Shown: positions 41,444-49,319 of the stretch, in pieces
Numbering within the stretch: the stretch's first letter is position 1
Layout: every line of letters starts with the position of its first letter
Assembly: GCF_000160835.1 (NCBI RefSeq)
Contig: NZ_GG700733.1
Location: 332,325-396,324 of the forward strand
Source: Limosilactobacillus antri DSM 16041
GTDB lineage: Bacteria > Bacillota > Bacilli > Lactobacillales > Lactobacillaceae
Reading direction: 5' to 3'
Length of the DNA stretch: 64,000 nucleotides
The notes under the pieces: model-generated
Told to the model about the DNA's origin: nothing
Database searches by the model: none
Seen by the model: only the letters and a program-made list of their open reading frames with translations
Made by a program: the position numbers and the translations under genes

Positions 41444-42211
41444 TTGTCACTTTTAGAAAAGTTATATGGGCCCTTTTTTGACCCACATAACTGGGCAACG
41501 GTTATTACCTCAGGCCAGGATTGGCTAATCATTTTGTCGCTGGTAATAATTGAGTGCCTACTGTCAGTTGATAACGCGGTTGTTCTGGCTGCGCAGACCC
41601 GGGTGTTGCCAACTCTGAAGGAGCAGGAGGAATCCCTGTTTTACGGAATCTGGGGCTCCTACCTCTTTCGCTTCCTGATTATTGGGGTCGGGGTCTACTT
41701 AATCCACTTTTGGGAGATTAAAGTAATCGGTGCGGCCTACCTGATGTACCTGGTGTACCGCTTTTTCCATAATCGTTACCACGGCCGGCGGCGACGGAAG
41801 GTCCGGACGACCGCCGACCGGGTGACGGGGCGGAAACGCTTTTGGCTGGTGGTCGCCCAGATTGAATTTATGGACATCATCTTCTCCGTTGATTCGGTCC
41901 TAGCCTCACTGGCGGTTTCACCTAACCCGGTAATCGTACTGATTGGGGGATTGATCGGGATTGCCTGTATGCGCGGGGTGGCCGAAATTATCATGAAACT
42001 GATGCGCAAGATCCCGGAACTCGAACCAATGGCGTATGCGTTAATCTTTGTGATTGCGATTAAGCTGTTCTTGACGATTCCGGCAATCGATATTGAGATT
42101 CCGTCACAATACTTTGGCATCTTTATGCTGGTGGTATTTGGCTTGACAATTATTGTTCACTTTATCCGGCGCGGTCGGGAAAACAAAAGGAGCAAAAGTA
42201 ATGGCAATTGA
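41444..42211 (+). CDS. TerC-family integral membrane protein
   Basis: A 255-residue protein with about seven helices and the TerC acidic signatures ECLLSVDNAVVLAAQ and EFMDIIFSVDSVLAS. Relatives are linked to tellurite resistance and to Mn2+ export or metal loading of exported enzymes. The start is TTG 41444 with AAGGAGG 8 bases upstream. Its 3' end overlaps trxA by 11 bases. No yybP-ykoY manganese riboswitch precedes it. Confidence 0.9.
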   Translation: MSLLEKLYGPFFDPHNWATVITSGQDWLIILSLVIIECLLSVDNAVVLAAQTRVLPTLKEQEESLFYGIWGSYLFRFLIIGVGVYLIHFWEIKVIGAAYLMYLVYRFFHNRYHGRRRRKVRTTADRVTGRKRFWLVVAQIEFMDIIFSVDSVLASLAVSPNPVIVLIGGLIGIACMRGVAEIIMKLMRKIPELEPMAYALIFVIAIKLFLTIPAIDIEIPSQYFGIFMLVVFGLTIIVHFIRRGRENKRSKSNGN

Positions 42212-42521
42212 AGCAACACAGGAAAACTTTGACCAGGTGATTACGGGACCGCTGACGGTTGTCGACTTTTGGGCGCCGTGGTGTGGACCATGCAAGATGA
42301 TGGCCCCAATTTTAGAGGAATTGGAAGCACAATTTGCGGGGCGGATTAAGTTCGTGAAGTTCAATGTCGATAATGGTCAAGAGCTTGCCCAGCGCTATAA
42401 GGTAATGAGTATCCCTTCACTGGTCGTTTTCCGCAATGGAATCGCTAAGGAAAAGGTCACCGGGGTGTATCCAGAGGCCAAGCTAGCGCACTATTTCAAT
42501 CGGAAGCTGGATGAAGCGTGA
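42201..42521 (+). CDS. trxA: Thioredoxin
   Basis: A 106-residue thioredoxin with the redox site WAPWCGPCKMM (Cys28 and Cys31) and the conserved cis-Pro region SIPSLVVFRNG. It reduces cytoplasmic disulfides using thioredoxin reductase. AAAGGAG lies 7 bases before ATG 42201, inside the terC end, so translation is coupled. Confidence 0.96.
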   Translation: MAIEATQENFDQVITGPLTVVDFWAPWCGPCKMMAPILEELEAQFAGRIKFVKFNVDNGQELAQRYKVMSIPSLVVFRNGIAKEKVTGVYPEAKLAHYFNRKLDEA

Positions 42522-42559
42522 TTTACTACGCCACAAATTAATAACCATCGATGATAAAC

Positions 42560-42592
42560 AAGAGGTTGGCAGCGCCCAGCCTCTTTTTAATT
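42560..42592 (+). terminator. Terminator of the rluA-terC-trxA operon
   Basis: AGAGGTTGG-cagcgc-CCAGCCTCT then TTTTAATTTT. Confidence 0.88.
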
Positions 42593-42871
42593 TTAAAGCA
42601 GGCAATGCCAGCCGCCTTTTTAATCCCTTGGTTCACTTATCCCCTTATTAGTAAAATGACGTTAATTTAAATAATGGTGATAAGTATAAATCACTAGATA
42701 AGCAAAAATAATCATATATCCTAAAAGATTCTTAAAAACATTTTCTGGGCAAATGCTGACTTGACGCCAAACCTGCAATAAAAATTCATATTTTTTATTA
42801 TTTTCACTTGATAAGCAAACATAAGAAATGGTATAAAATAACCAATATGAATTTGGGAGGACTTTGGGAAT
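42593..42871 (+). promoter_or_regulatory. AT-rich control region of the LPXTG protein gene
   Basis: This gap holds a promoter TTGATA (42808-42813), 18-base spacer, TATAAA (42832-42837). It also has an inverted repeat GTGAT-8-ATCAC (42677-42694) and two direct copies of GATAAGCAAA(A/C)ATAA at 42697 and 42810, the second overlapping the -35. GGAGG (42856-42860) serves ATG 42872. Confidence 0.55.
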
Positions 42872-44683
42872 ATGTTATCAAGTCATAATCAAAATGAAAT
42901 GTTAAAGCAGCAGGCACAGAAGCACCAACGCTTTGCAATTAAGAAGCTAAGCGTCGGTGTTGCCTCAGTTTTAATTGGGTTGACTTTTATGGGGGTCAGC
43001 TCCGTTAGCGCGGATACTGATACTCAGAGCGCTGCGGCTAACCAGTCAGCGGTTGTTAACACTGCTAATGGTGCGCAGACTGATGACCAAGCAACCACCA
43101 ATCAACCGAAAAATGAAGAAACTTCAGTAGCCGCTAATAAAAGCACTGCCAGCCAAGCGGCTAGTCAAAACAATGCTACCGCTACGCCGGCAGCTGAAAA
43201 TAACAGCACCCATGCTGCTGAAACGAAGGCCCCAGACTACTACAATGTGACGGTAAACTTCCACGATGTTACCCGTGGCGGCAACATCCAGGTATTGAAC
43301 CGGAATACTGGTCGCTATGAATACAAGCAGCCATACCAGACAACCGTATGGGCTGGCCGGAACACCTACCAGATCTTCAAGGCCCCAATCGCGGGTTACC
43401 AATTACTGAACCCAGAGGTGTTAGACCAGTATTTCGACTTTGACCAGTCCGGCTATGCAACGGTCAAGCAGGGCTACCCTGAACAAAACATCAGTGTTAC
43501 TTTGAACTACGCTGTTTTGTCACCACTGAAAGTAGAATACATTGATACCGACAATGGCCACGTCTTGGCATCAATGGAGCTGCCAAGCTACTACATGGTG
43601 CCCGAATCGCCGGCGCACAAGAATGGTGATGTTAAGTCCCCAGATGCTTCTAAGTACGAAGGGGCGGCAATCAATATCCCAGGTTACCAACTGGTTTCAG
43701 AACCGGTTCTGACTGGCCGGATTGATGGTCAAACCCAGAACTCCCTCACCGACAAGAACTACATCCACTTGACCTTTAAGTACAAGAAGGTAATGGACAA
43801 CGCCGAAGCTACGACTACGACCCCGGGCAAGGACAGCACGGGTGCGGTAATCGTTAACAAGTGGTCAAACCTGCCGGGAATGTTCGTTGTTCGGGGAGTT
43901 TATGGCCTGAAGAACAGCGAAGACGGTAACGGGAACGTTGAACAGCGGACGCAAGACTTGATTGACCGTTACAAGAAGCAGGGCTTTTCCTACATTGGTA
44001 CGACGAACAAGCTGTTTAACGATGACTACTACAACTTCTACGCTACTGGTACTTACATCTACCTGATCCCGAACAAGCCGGTTCAAGTTAACTATGTTGA
44101 CGAACAGGGTAACAAGTTAGCTGACAGTGACACCCTCGCTACAAACGCCGCTAACCCTGATCAAACCAACCAGGGGATTAACAGTGCTGCATACTGGAAT
44201 CCAGCTGGTGAATGGACTGCTAAGCCAAAGGACATCCATGGTTACCACCTGGTTAAGACTGAGGGGGCAACGGACGGTGAATTTACCGCCTACCAATACG
44301 TAACGAACTTTGTTTACGCTAAGAACCCAGAAATCGTTGACCCGAACGACCCGACGCCGGACCAGCCAACTGACCCGACGAAGCCAACGGATCCGACAAC
44401 GCCAACTACACCAACCACCCCGACGACTCCAGAAACTCCCGGCAACCCGACTACGCCGGTTAACCCTGGCCAGCCCGGTGTGGTTCCAGGGACTAACCAA
44501 CCTGGTCAACCGGTAGTTCCAACCCAGACTAGCAAGCAGGTTACGCCTGCAAAGGACAGTCACAATGCCCAACAGTTGCCACAAACTGGTAACGACAACC
44601 AAGCTGCTGTCCTCGGCTTAGGAATGGGTGCAGTTGCTAGCCTGCTTGGCTTCCTCGGCTTGAACAAGAAGCGCGAAAACTAG
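42872..44683 (+). CDS. YSIRK-type LPXTG cell-wall protein with MucBP-like modules
   Basis: A 603-residue surface protein. A YSIRK-type signal (FAIKKLSVGVASVLIG, residues 21-36) targets export at the septum, and cleavage is expected after VSA near residue 47. A low-complexity Ala/Thr/Asn/Gln region covers about 48-125. Modules resembling mucin-binding or MucBP folds follow (LKVEYIDTDNGHVLAS, VQVNYVDEQGNKLADS). A Pro/Thr-rich wall-spanning stretch (about 490-560) precedes LPQTG at 569-573, a hydrophobic helix and KKREN. Sortase would anchor it. A role in adhesion to mucus or host surfaces is inferred only. Confidence 0.93.
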   Translation: MLSSHNQNEMLKQQAQKHQRFAIKKLSVGVASVLIGLTFMGVSSVSADTDTQSAAANQSAVVNTANGAQTDDQATTNQPKNEETSVAANKSTASQAASQNNATATPAAENNSTHAAETKAPDYYNVTVNFHDVTRGGNIQVLNRNTGRYEYKQPYQTTVWAGRNTYQIFKAPIAGYQLLNPEVLDQYFDFDQSGYATVKQGYPEQNISVTLNYAVLSPLKVEYIDTDNGHVLASMELPSYYMVPESPAHKNGDVKSPDASKYEGAAINIPGYQLVSEPVLTGRIDGQTQNSLTDKNYIHLTFKYKKVMDNAEATTTTPGKDSTGAVIVNKWSNLPGMFVVRGVYGLKNSEDGNGNVEQRTQDLIDRYKKQGFSYIGTTNKLFNDDYYNFYATGTYIYLIPNKPVQVNYVDEQGNKLADSDTLATNAANPDQTNQGINSAAYWNPAGEWTAKPKDIHGYHLVKTEGATDGEFTAYQYVTNFVYAKNPEIVDPNDPTPDQPTDPTKPTDPTTPTTPTTPTTPETPGNPTTPVNPGQPGVVPGTNQPGQPVVPTQTSKQVTPAKDSHNAQQLPQTGNDNQAAVLGLGMGAVASLLGFLGLNKKREN

Positions 44684-44700
44684 TTAGCAAATAATAATAG

Positions 44701-44741
44701 TTAAAAGGAGCAACTCACAGCACGTGGGTTGCTCCTTTTAA
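44701..44741. terminator. Bidirectional terminator
   Basis: TTAAAAGGAGCAAC/GTTGCTCCTTTTAA stem between convergent LPXTG and MATE genes. Confidence 0.9.
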
Positions 44742-44753
44742 GTGACTCTTGAA

Positions 44754-46094
44754 TTATTGTTGCTTCTTGGTTTTATCAAAGTGGGGCCGGTAAAGCTGGT
44801 AAAAGACTAGTGACAAGATTAAGGTAAGCAGGTCCGAACAGGCTTGGGCAGCCAGGATCCCAGTGTAGCCAAAGAACTTCGCCAAGACCGCGATGGCAAT
44901 GCCAAAGATCAGCCCCTGACGGCTAAATGACAGCCAGAAAGCGGGGACCGCCTTCCCCATAGACTGGAAGGTCGTGGTGAACACCAGGATGATGCCGGCG
45001 AAGGTCGTCGTCAGTGACAGCCAGCGCAGCATCAGGGCACCTTCGTGAACGATGGCCGGGCGGTTCATGAAGAGGGCAATAATGTGCGGAGCGAGCACTA
45101 GGAGAACTATCGTCAGAATGAGGTTGATACTGATAATCACCCGCAAGTCAAAGCGGATTACTTCGTTAAACCGTCGTTCATCTCGGGCCCCGTAGGCGTA
45201 ACCAATGAGTGGCTGGGCACCAAAGGCGAAGCCAACCATAATCATAATGATAATTGAGTTGGCCTTCATCGCGATCCCCATCGCGGCGACGCTGTTGGCT
45301 CCGTAGGCGATGAGGTACCGGTTGGTCATCGCGGTGGCAAAAGTCACCATGATGTTGGTCACGGAGGCTGGAATCCCAATGGCGTAAATTTGGCACTGGA
45401 GCTGGCGGCTGATTCTGGTTTCGTGGATCGAGGTGGTTAGCTTTTTACTCTTGGTCCGCAGGTAGTAAACCATCAGAATATCGGCAATCACGCTGGACGT
45501 AACCGTTGCTAGCGCTGACCCGCCAGCGCCCCAGCCGCAGGTGAAGATAAAAACCGGGTTGAGGAAGATGTTGATCGCCGTGCCGACCATTGAGGCAATC
45601 ATTGACTGAACGGCCAGCCCCTCGGTCCGCAGGATATTAGCCGGCGAGAGGCCGAAGATGATGAAGGGCGCTCCCCAGGCGATTACCAGGTAGTATTCGC
45701 GGGCAAACCGCCAGGTCGCTGGGGAGGCGCCCAGCAGGTGGAGGATCGGGGTTTGAAAACTGAGCATAATCATGGTGACGACCACCCCGCAGACGATTGA
45801 ATAGTAGAAACAATAGCCAGAAACGTTGCGGGCAATCCGGTCCTGGTGTTCGCCGAACAGGCGTGAAATCAAGGAACTACCGCCGAGACCGAAGACATCC
45901 CCGATGGCAATCATTAAGGTAAAAATCGGTGCGGCCTGGGAAACGCCGGCGACCAGGTCAGGATTACCAGTTTTAGAAACGAAGAAGGTATCGACCAGGT
46001 TATAGATTAACGTGACCGCCATTGACAGGACCACCGGCATTGCCAGCGCAAAGTAGGCCTTTTTGATTGAGGTGTGTTCAAACAGTTCGTTCAT
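44754..46094 (-). CDS. MATE-family efflux transporter
   Basis: A 446-residue protein with 12 helices in two related halves (MPVVLSMAVTLIYNLVDTFFVS and GIPASVTNIMVTFATAM), of the MepA/DinF-like branch. It exports cationic compounds using Na+ or H+. AAAGGAG precedes ATG 46094. The substrate is unknown. It is separated from the Trp importer operon by a terminator and the diverged third copy of the dispersed repeat. Confidence 0.92.
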   Translation of the reverse strand: MNELFEHTSIKKAYFALAMPVVLSMAVTLIYNLVDTFFVSKTGNPDLVAGVSQAAPIFTLMIAIGDVFGLGGSSLISRLFGEHQDRIARNVSGYCFYYSIVCGVVVTMIMLSFQTPILHLLGASPATWRFAREYYLVIAWGAPFIIFGLSPANILRTEGLAVQSMIASMVGTAINIFLNPVFIFTCGWGAGGSALATVTSSVIADILMVYYLRTKSKKLTTSIHETRISRQLQCQIYAIGIPASVTNIMVTFATAMTNRYLIAYGANSVAAMGIAMKANSIIIMIMVGFAFGAQPLIGYAYGARDERRFNEVIRFDLRVIISINLILTIVLLVLAPHIIALFMNRPAIVHEGALMLRWLSLTTTFAGIILVFTTTFQSMGKAVPAFWLSFSRQGLIFGIAIAVLAKFFGYTGILAAQACSDLLTLILSLVFYQLYRPHFDKTKKQQ

Positions 46095-46114
46095 GGCTGA
46101 GCTCCTTTAATGAT

Positions 46115-46161
46115 AAATTAAACGGGTGGGAACGGCAGCGTTCATGCTGCCATCCCACCCG
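46115..46161 (-). terminator. Terminator of the trpXYZ-type operon
   Basis: On minus, CGGGTGGGA and GGCAGC pair with GCTGCC and TCCCACCCG, then TTTAATTT. Confidence 0.8.
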
Positions 46162-46230
46162 TTGATGGATTACCAGGGTAGTGGAACTGCCAGTGCGGCT
46201 GGCGTTCGTGTGTCTTTAGCCAGTAATCCC
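46162..46230. repeat. Dispersed structured repeat, diverged copy 3
   Basis: In plus orientation it keeps the landmarks of copies 1 and 2 in order: ATGGATTACC.AG, then CGGCTGGCGTTCGT, then TAGCCAG, with a closing GGATTAC/GTAATCC. Overall identity is moderate, so homology is probable rather than certain. Confidence 0.5.
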
Positions 46231-46278
46231 AAAATATAACCACTGTTACTATATCACAGTCAGCGGCGGTGTGTAACC

Positions 46279-47043
46279 TTAGTCCTCAAAATAATGGTAG
46301 AGTTTCTCAACCGTTAATTCCTGCTTCTCCGGACCCCGGAAGTCGGCCTTAATCTGCCCGTTTTGGAGAACCAGCAGGCGGTTGCCGTAAGTAAGGGCGT
46401 CTTCTAAATGGTGGGTAATCATTAGGGCGGTCAGGTGGTCATGGGTGATTCGTTCGTTTGTCGCGTGCAGCAGGTTTAAGCTGGTGTGCGGGTCCAGCGC
46501 TGCCGTGTGCTCATCCAGCAGCAGGATGTCAGGCCGCTTCAGGGTCGCCATGAGAAAACTCAGCGCCTGCCGTTGCCCGCCGGACAGGGCCCCGGTAGCG
46601 GTCGTCATCCGCTTTTCTAGGCCGTTATTCATCGTGGCCGCAAGTTCGGTAAAACGCGCCAGGTTGGCCTTTAATTGGCGGTGGACCAGGTGCCGGCGCT
46701 CCCCGCGTTTAGTTGCCAGAAGCATATTTTCGGCGACCGTCATCCGGGGGGCGGTGCCGAGTTTGGGGTCCTGGAATACCCGGGCCAGGAAGGCGGTGCG
46801 TTGTTCTTCGGAACTCTTGGTAATATCGACGCCGCTGTGGAGGATCTGGCCCGCGTCAACGCCGAGGTTGCCGCCAATGACGTTGAACAGGGTTGATTTC
46901 CCGGCACCGTTCGTACCGACGATCGTGATGAAGTCGCCTTCGTTGATCGTCAGGTTGATCCCCTTGAGAATCGTGGTTTCATTGGCGGTTCCCTTGTTGA
47001 CAACCGTTTGGACGTCCCGTAGTTCTAATATTGGCTTACTCAT
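46279..47043 (-). CDS. trpZ: ABC importer ATPase (tryptophan-type)
   Basis: A 254-residue ATPase with Walker A GTNGAGKSTLFN, signature LSGGQRQALSFLM and Walker B ILLLDEHTAALD; note DEHTAALD, with His in place of the common Pro. It powers the importer with the two upstream genes. GAAAGGAG precedes ATG 47043, which overlaps the permease end by 8 bases. The TrpXYZ assignment comes from family resemblance and the Trp-codon leader upstream; other small substrates are possible. Confidence 0.85.
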   Translation of the reverse strand: MSKPILELRDVQTVVNKGTANETTILKGINLTINEGDFITIVGTNGAGKSTLFNVIGGNLGVDAGQILHSGVDITKSSEEQRTAFLARVFQDPKLGTAPRMTVAENMLLATKRGERRHLVHRQLKANLARFTELAATMNNGLEKRMTTATGALSGGQRQALSFLMATLKRPDILLLDEHTAALDPHTSLNLLHATNERITHDHLTALMITHHLEDALTYGNRLLVLQNGQIKADFRGPEKQELTVEKLYHYFED

Positions 47044-47935
47044 GCGGACGGACTCCTTTCAAAATTGACTTTTTCAGGTTGAGGTGCTGTTCCAGCTGTG
47101 GCAGCATCATGCAGATTGCTAGCACGACAGAGGAAATCAAGTTGAGGTCGTTGGCGGAGAAGCCCAGTTGGAGAACGACCAGCAGGATAATCCGGTAGAT
47201 AATGCTTCCCAGCGTCACCGCGACCAGCCGCTGATTCAGGGTTAATTCACCGAAGGCCACTTCCCCAATAATGATTGAGGCGAGGGCGATGACGATGGTG
47301 CCGATCCCCATATTGATATCGGCGTAGCCATTATTTTGGGCAATCAAGGCTCCACAGAGGCCGACCATCCCGTTGGAAACCATTAGGCCAACGATCACCA
47401 TCTTGTCGGTGTGGATCCCCAGCGACTTTGCCATCGTCGGGTTATCCCCGGTGGCGATAAAGGCCTGCCCGTAATCGGTGGCGAGGAAGAGTACCATCAA
47501 GATCGTGATGATGGCAATGACGATGATCCCCATGGCGACGCTGTCAAAATACTGGGGCAGGCTGGCCATGAACCGGCCGTTAAATAAGGTCGGCTTGCCC
47601 AAGAGTGAAATGTTGGACTTGCCCATGATCCGCAGGTTGACCGAGTAGATTGCGGTCATGGTCAAAATTCCGGCCAGCAGGCTGGGGATTTTCCCCTTAG
47701 TGTAAAGGAGGCCGGTGACCAGCCCAGCCAGCATTCCCGCGCCGATAGCAAAGAGGGTTGCCAGCAGGGGGCTGACCCCGTGAGAAATCGCGGTTACCGC
47801 AGTTGCTGCGCCGAGGGGGAAGGTCCCTTCGACGGTCATGTCACAGAAGTCCAAAATCCGGAATGTCAAGTAGAGGCCGAGGCCGAGGAGTGCCCATAAG
47901 AGCCCCTGCCCGATTGCTGATACCATTAGATTCAT
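47036..47935 (-). CDS. trpY: ABC importer permease (tryptophan-type)
   Basis: A 299-residue membrane protein with eight to nine helices of the branched-chain-permease (LivH-like) fold (LGLYLTFRILDFCDMTVEGT, NGYADINMGIGTIVIALASI). It pairs with TrpX and TrpZ. Its ATG overlaps the TrpX stop (ATGA), with GGGAGAG upstream. Confidence 0.87.
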   Translation of the reverse strand: MNLMVSAIGQGLLWALLGLGLYLTFRILDFCDMTVEGTFPLGAATAVTAISHGVSPLLATLFAIGAGMLAGLVTGLLYTKGKIPSLLAGILTMTAIYSVNLRIMGKSNISLLGKPTLFNGRFMASLPQYFDSVAMGIIVIAIITILMVLFLATDYGQAFIATGDNPTMAKSLGIHTDKMVIVGLMVSNGMVGLCGALIAQNNGYADINMGIGTIVIALASIIIGEVAFGELTLNQRLVAVTLGSIIYRIILLVVLQLGFSANDLNLISSVVLAICMMLPQLEQHLNLKKSILKGVRPHE

Positions 47936-48921
47936 TGATAGATCTCTCCCTTCGTCTTTGCTTCGTGTTCAAACTGCTTGGGTACCTGGATGTGGAGCCG
48001 CCGCGCCTGCTTGAGATTTAAGACCGGGTCCCCGTGCCGCACATACTCAATTGGCATATTGGCCGGTTTCTTGCCTTTAAGAATCGCTACGGTCATCTTA
48101 GCGCCACGAACGCCCAGTTGGTACTGGTTAACACTGTACGTGGCGAGGCCGCCCTGCTTGACCATTGTTGCGGCCGCCGGGAAGACCGGCTTGTTAGCCG
48201 CGTTGGCATTTTTAACCAGGGTCTGCATGGCGCCGGCGATGGTATTATCCGTTGGGACGACCACCGCGTCGACTTCCTGGAGCATCTGCTCGGAAACCTG
48301 GTTAAGGTCGTTGCTGTTGGCAATCGAGTAGGATTTGAGGTGGATCCCCATCTTCTTGCATTCCCGTTCGATCTGCTGGTGGCCGGCTACGGCAGAGGCG
48401 TCACTGGAAGTATAGATGACTCCCAGCGTTTTTAAGTGGGGCATGAATTCTTTGACCAGGGTCAGCTGTTCCTTAATCGGTGACTGGTCGGAAATCCCAC
48501 TGATGTTACCGCCGGGATGACGGTTGTTTTTTACCAGGCCCGCCCCTTTCGGATCAGTGACGGCCCCCAAAATGATGGGCACCTTACTGGTGGAGTTGGC
48601 TGCGGCTTGGGCAGCGGGGGTCGTGATACTATAAATGACGTTGCAGTTGTCGTTGACTAGCTTGGACGCCATGGTCTTGAGGTTGCTCTGGTCCCCGTTG
48701 GCATTTTGGTATTCAATCTGAATATTCTTGCCATCGTGGTAGCCCTCCCTGGCCAGTTCATCGACAAAGCCCTTGTAGATTTGGTCCAAGGCGGGGTGGT
48801 GCATCAAAATCAACACGCCCACCCGGGGGACCCGGCGCTTGACCAAACCGCCGTTTTCGCTAAAGAAGGCGACGCCGAGGAAGGCTAGCAGCAGGGCAAT
48901 CAAGGTATACATTCGCTTCAT
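47932..48921 (-). CDS. trpX: ABC importer substrate-binding protein (tryptophan-type)
   Basis: A 329-residue binding protein of the PF04392 type. One N-terminal hydrophobic helix (YTLIALLLAFLGVAFFS) anchors or exports it; no lipobox cysteine is seen. The mature part has two lobes beginning RVGVLILMHHPALDQIYKGF and later GVIYTSSDASAV and VVVPTDNTIAGAM. Homologues next to Trp-responsive leaders carry tryptophan. It is the first structural gene after the leader peptide and two terminators. Confidence 0.87.
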   Translation of the reverse strand: MKRMYTLIALLLAFLGVAFFSENGGLVKRRVPRVGVLILMHHPALDQIYKGFVDELAREGYHDGKNIQIEYQNANGDQSNLKTMASKLVNDNCNVIYSITTPAAQAAANSTSKVPIILGAVTDPKGAGLVKNNRHPGGNISGISDQSPIKEQLTLVKEFMPHLKTLGVIYTSSDASAVAGHQQIERECKKMGIHLKSYSIANSNDLNQVSEQMLQEVDAVVVPTDNTIAGAMQTLVKNANAANKPVFPAAATMVKQGGLATYSVNQYQLGVRGAKMTVAILKGKKPANMPIEYVRHGDPVLNLKQARRLHIQVPKQFEHEAKTKGEIYQ

Positions 48922-48944
48922 TAATCTTCACACCTTTCCTAAAT

Positions 48945-48982
48945 CAAAAAACGGGAGCCCACATGACCTGGACTCCCGTTTT
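48945..48982 (-). terminator. Second leader terminator before trpX
   Basis: On minus, AAACGGGAGtCC/GGgCTCCCGTTT followed by TTTG. It lies 24 bases before the trpX ATG. Confidence 0.8.
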
Positions 48983-48988
48983 GCTTGG

Positions 48989-49023
48989 CAAAATAAAAGT
49001 CCGCATGTGGATCCATGCGGACT
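48989..49023 (-). terminator. First leader terminator before trpX
   Basis: On minus, a perfect AGTCCGCATG-gatcca-CATGCGGACT stem followed by TTTATTTT. Confidence 0.9.
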
Positions 49024-49097
49024 GAATCATCTGCAAAATCAGCCGGCACAGATGCAATCTGCTTTTCAGGTTGCATCCATGACGAATCAACCTGAAG

Positions 49098-49148
49098 TTA
49101 CCGGCTTTGCCAACGGTTACTATGCTTGTTGAACTGACTCTGCTTCAT
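49098..49148 (-). CDS. Trp-containing leader peptide, 16 residues
   Basis: An ORF encoding MKQSQFNKHSNRWQSR starts 26 bases after the predicted transcript start, with GGGAG 9 bases before its ATG. A single Trp codon sits four codons before the stop, inside a hairpin-forming stretch (ACC.GTT.GGC / GCC.GGT). Two terminators follow before trpX. This is the layout of a transcription attenuator in which ribosome stalling at UGG changes RNA pairing. The ORF is too short for homology-free proof. Confidence 0.6.
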   Translation of the reverse strand: MKQSQFNKHSNRWQSR

Positions 49149-49180
49149 TGTACTTACTCCCTTGCTAGTGATTGCTTTTA

Positions 49181-49209
49181 AGTATAGCCAAGGGGCAATC
49201 TGCTGTCAA
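49181..49209 (-). promoter_or_regulatory. Promoter of the trp leader
   Basis: On minus, perfect TTGACA (49204-49209), 17-base spacer, TATACT (49181-49186). It is one of the strongest promoters in the window. Confidence 0.88.
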
Positions 49210-49319
49210 TAGGAAAAATTAAAAACCTCTCATTTTGTGCTCCCGCCAATCAATTGCTGGCACCAGGCCGGCTGTGATACTATGAAATTAAGAGCTTGAT
49301 AGATATAAAGGAGAAGAGA

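Noticed and set aside
48922..49209. T-box control of the Trp-type importer
   Set aside because: No GGGTGGTACC-type sequence or specifier-loop landmarks are present; a leader ORF fits better.
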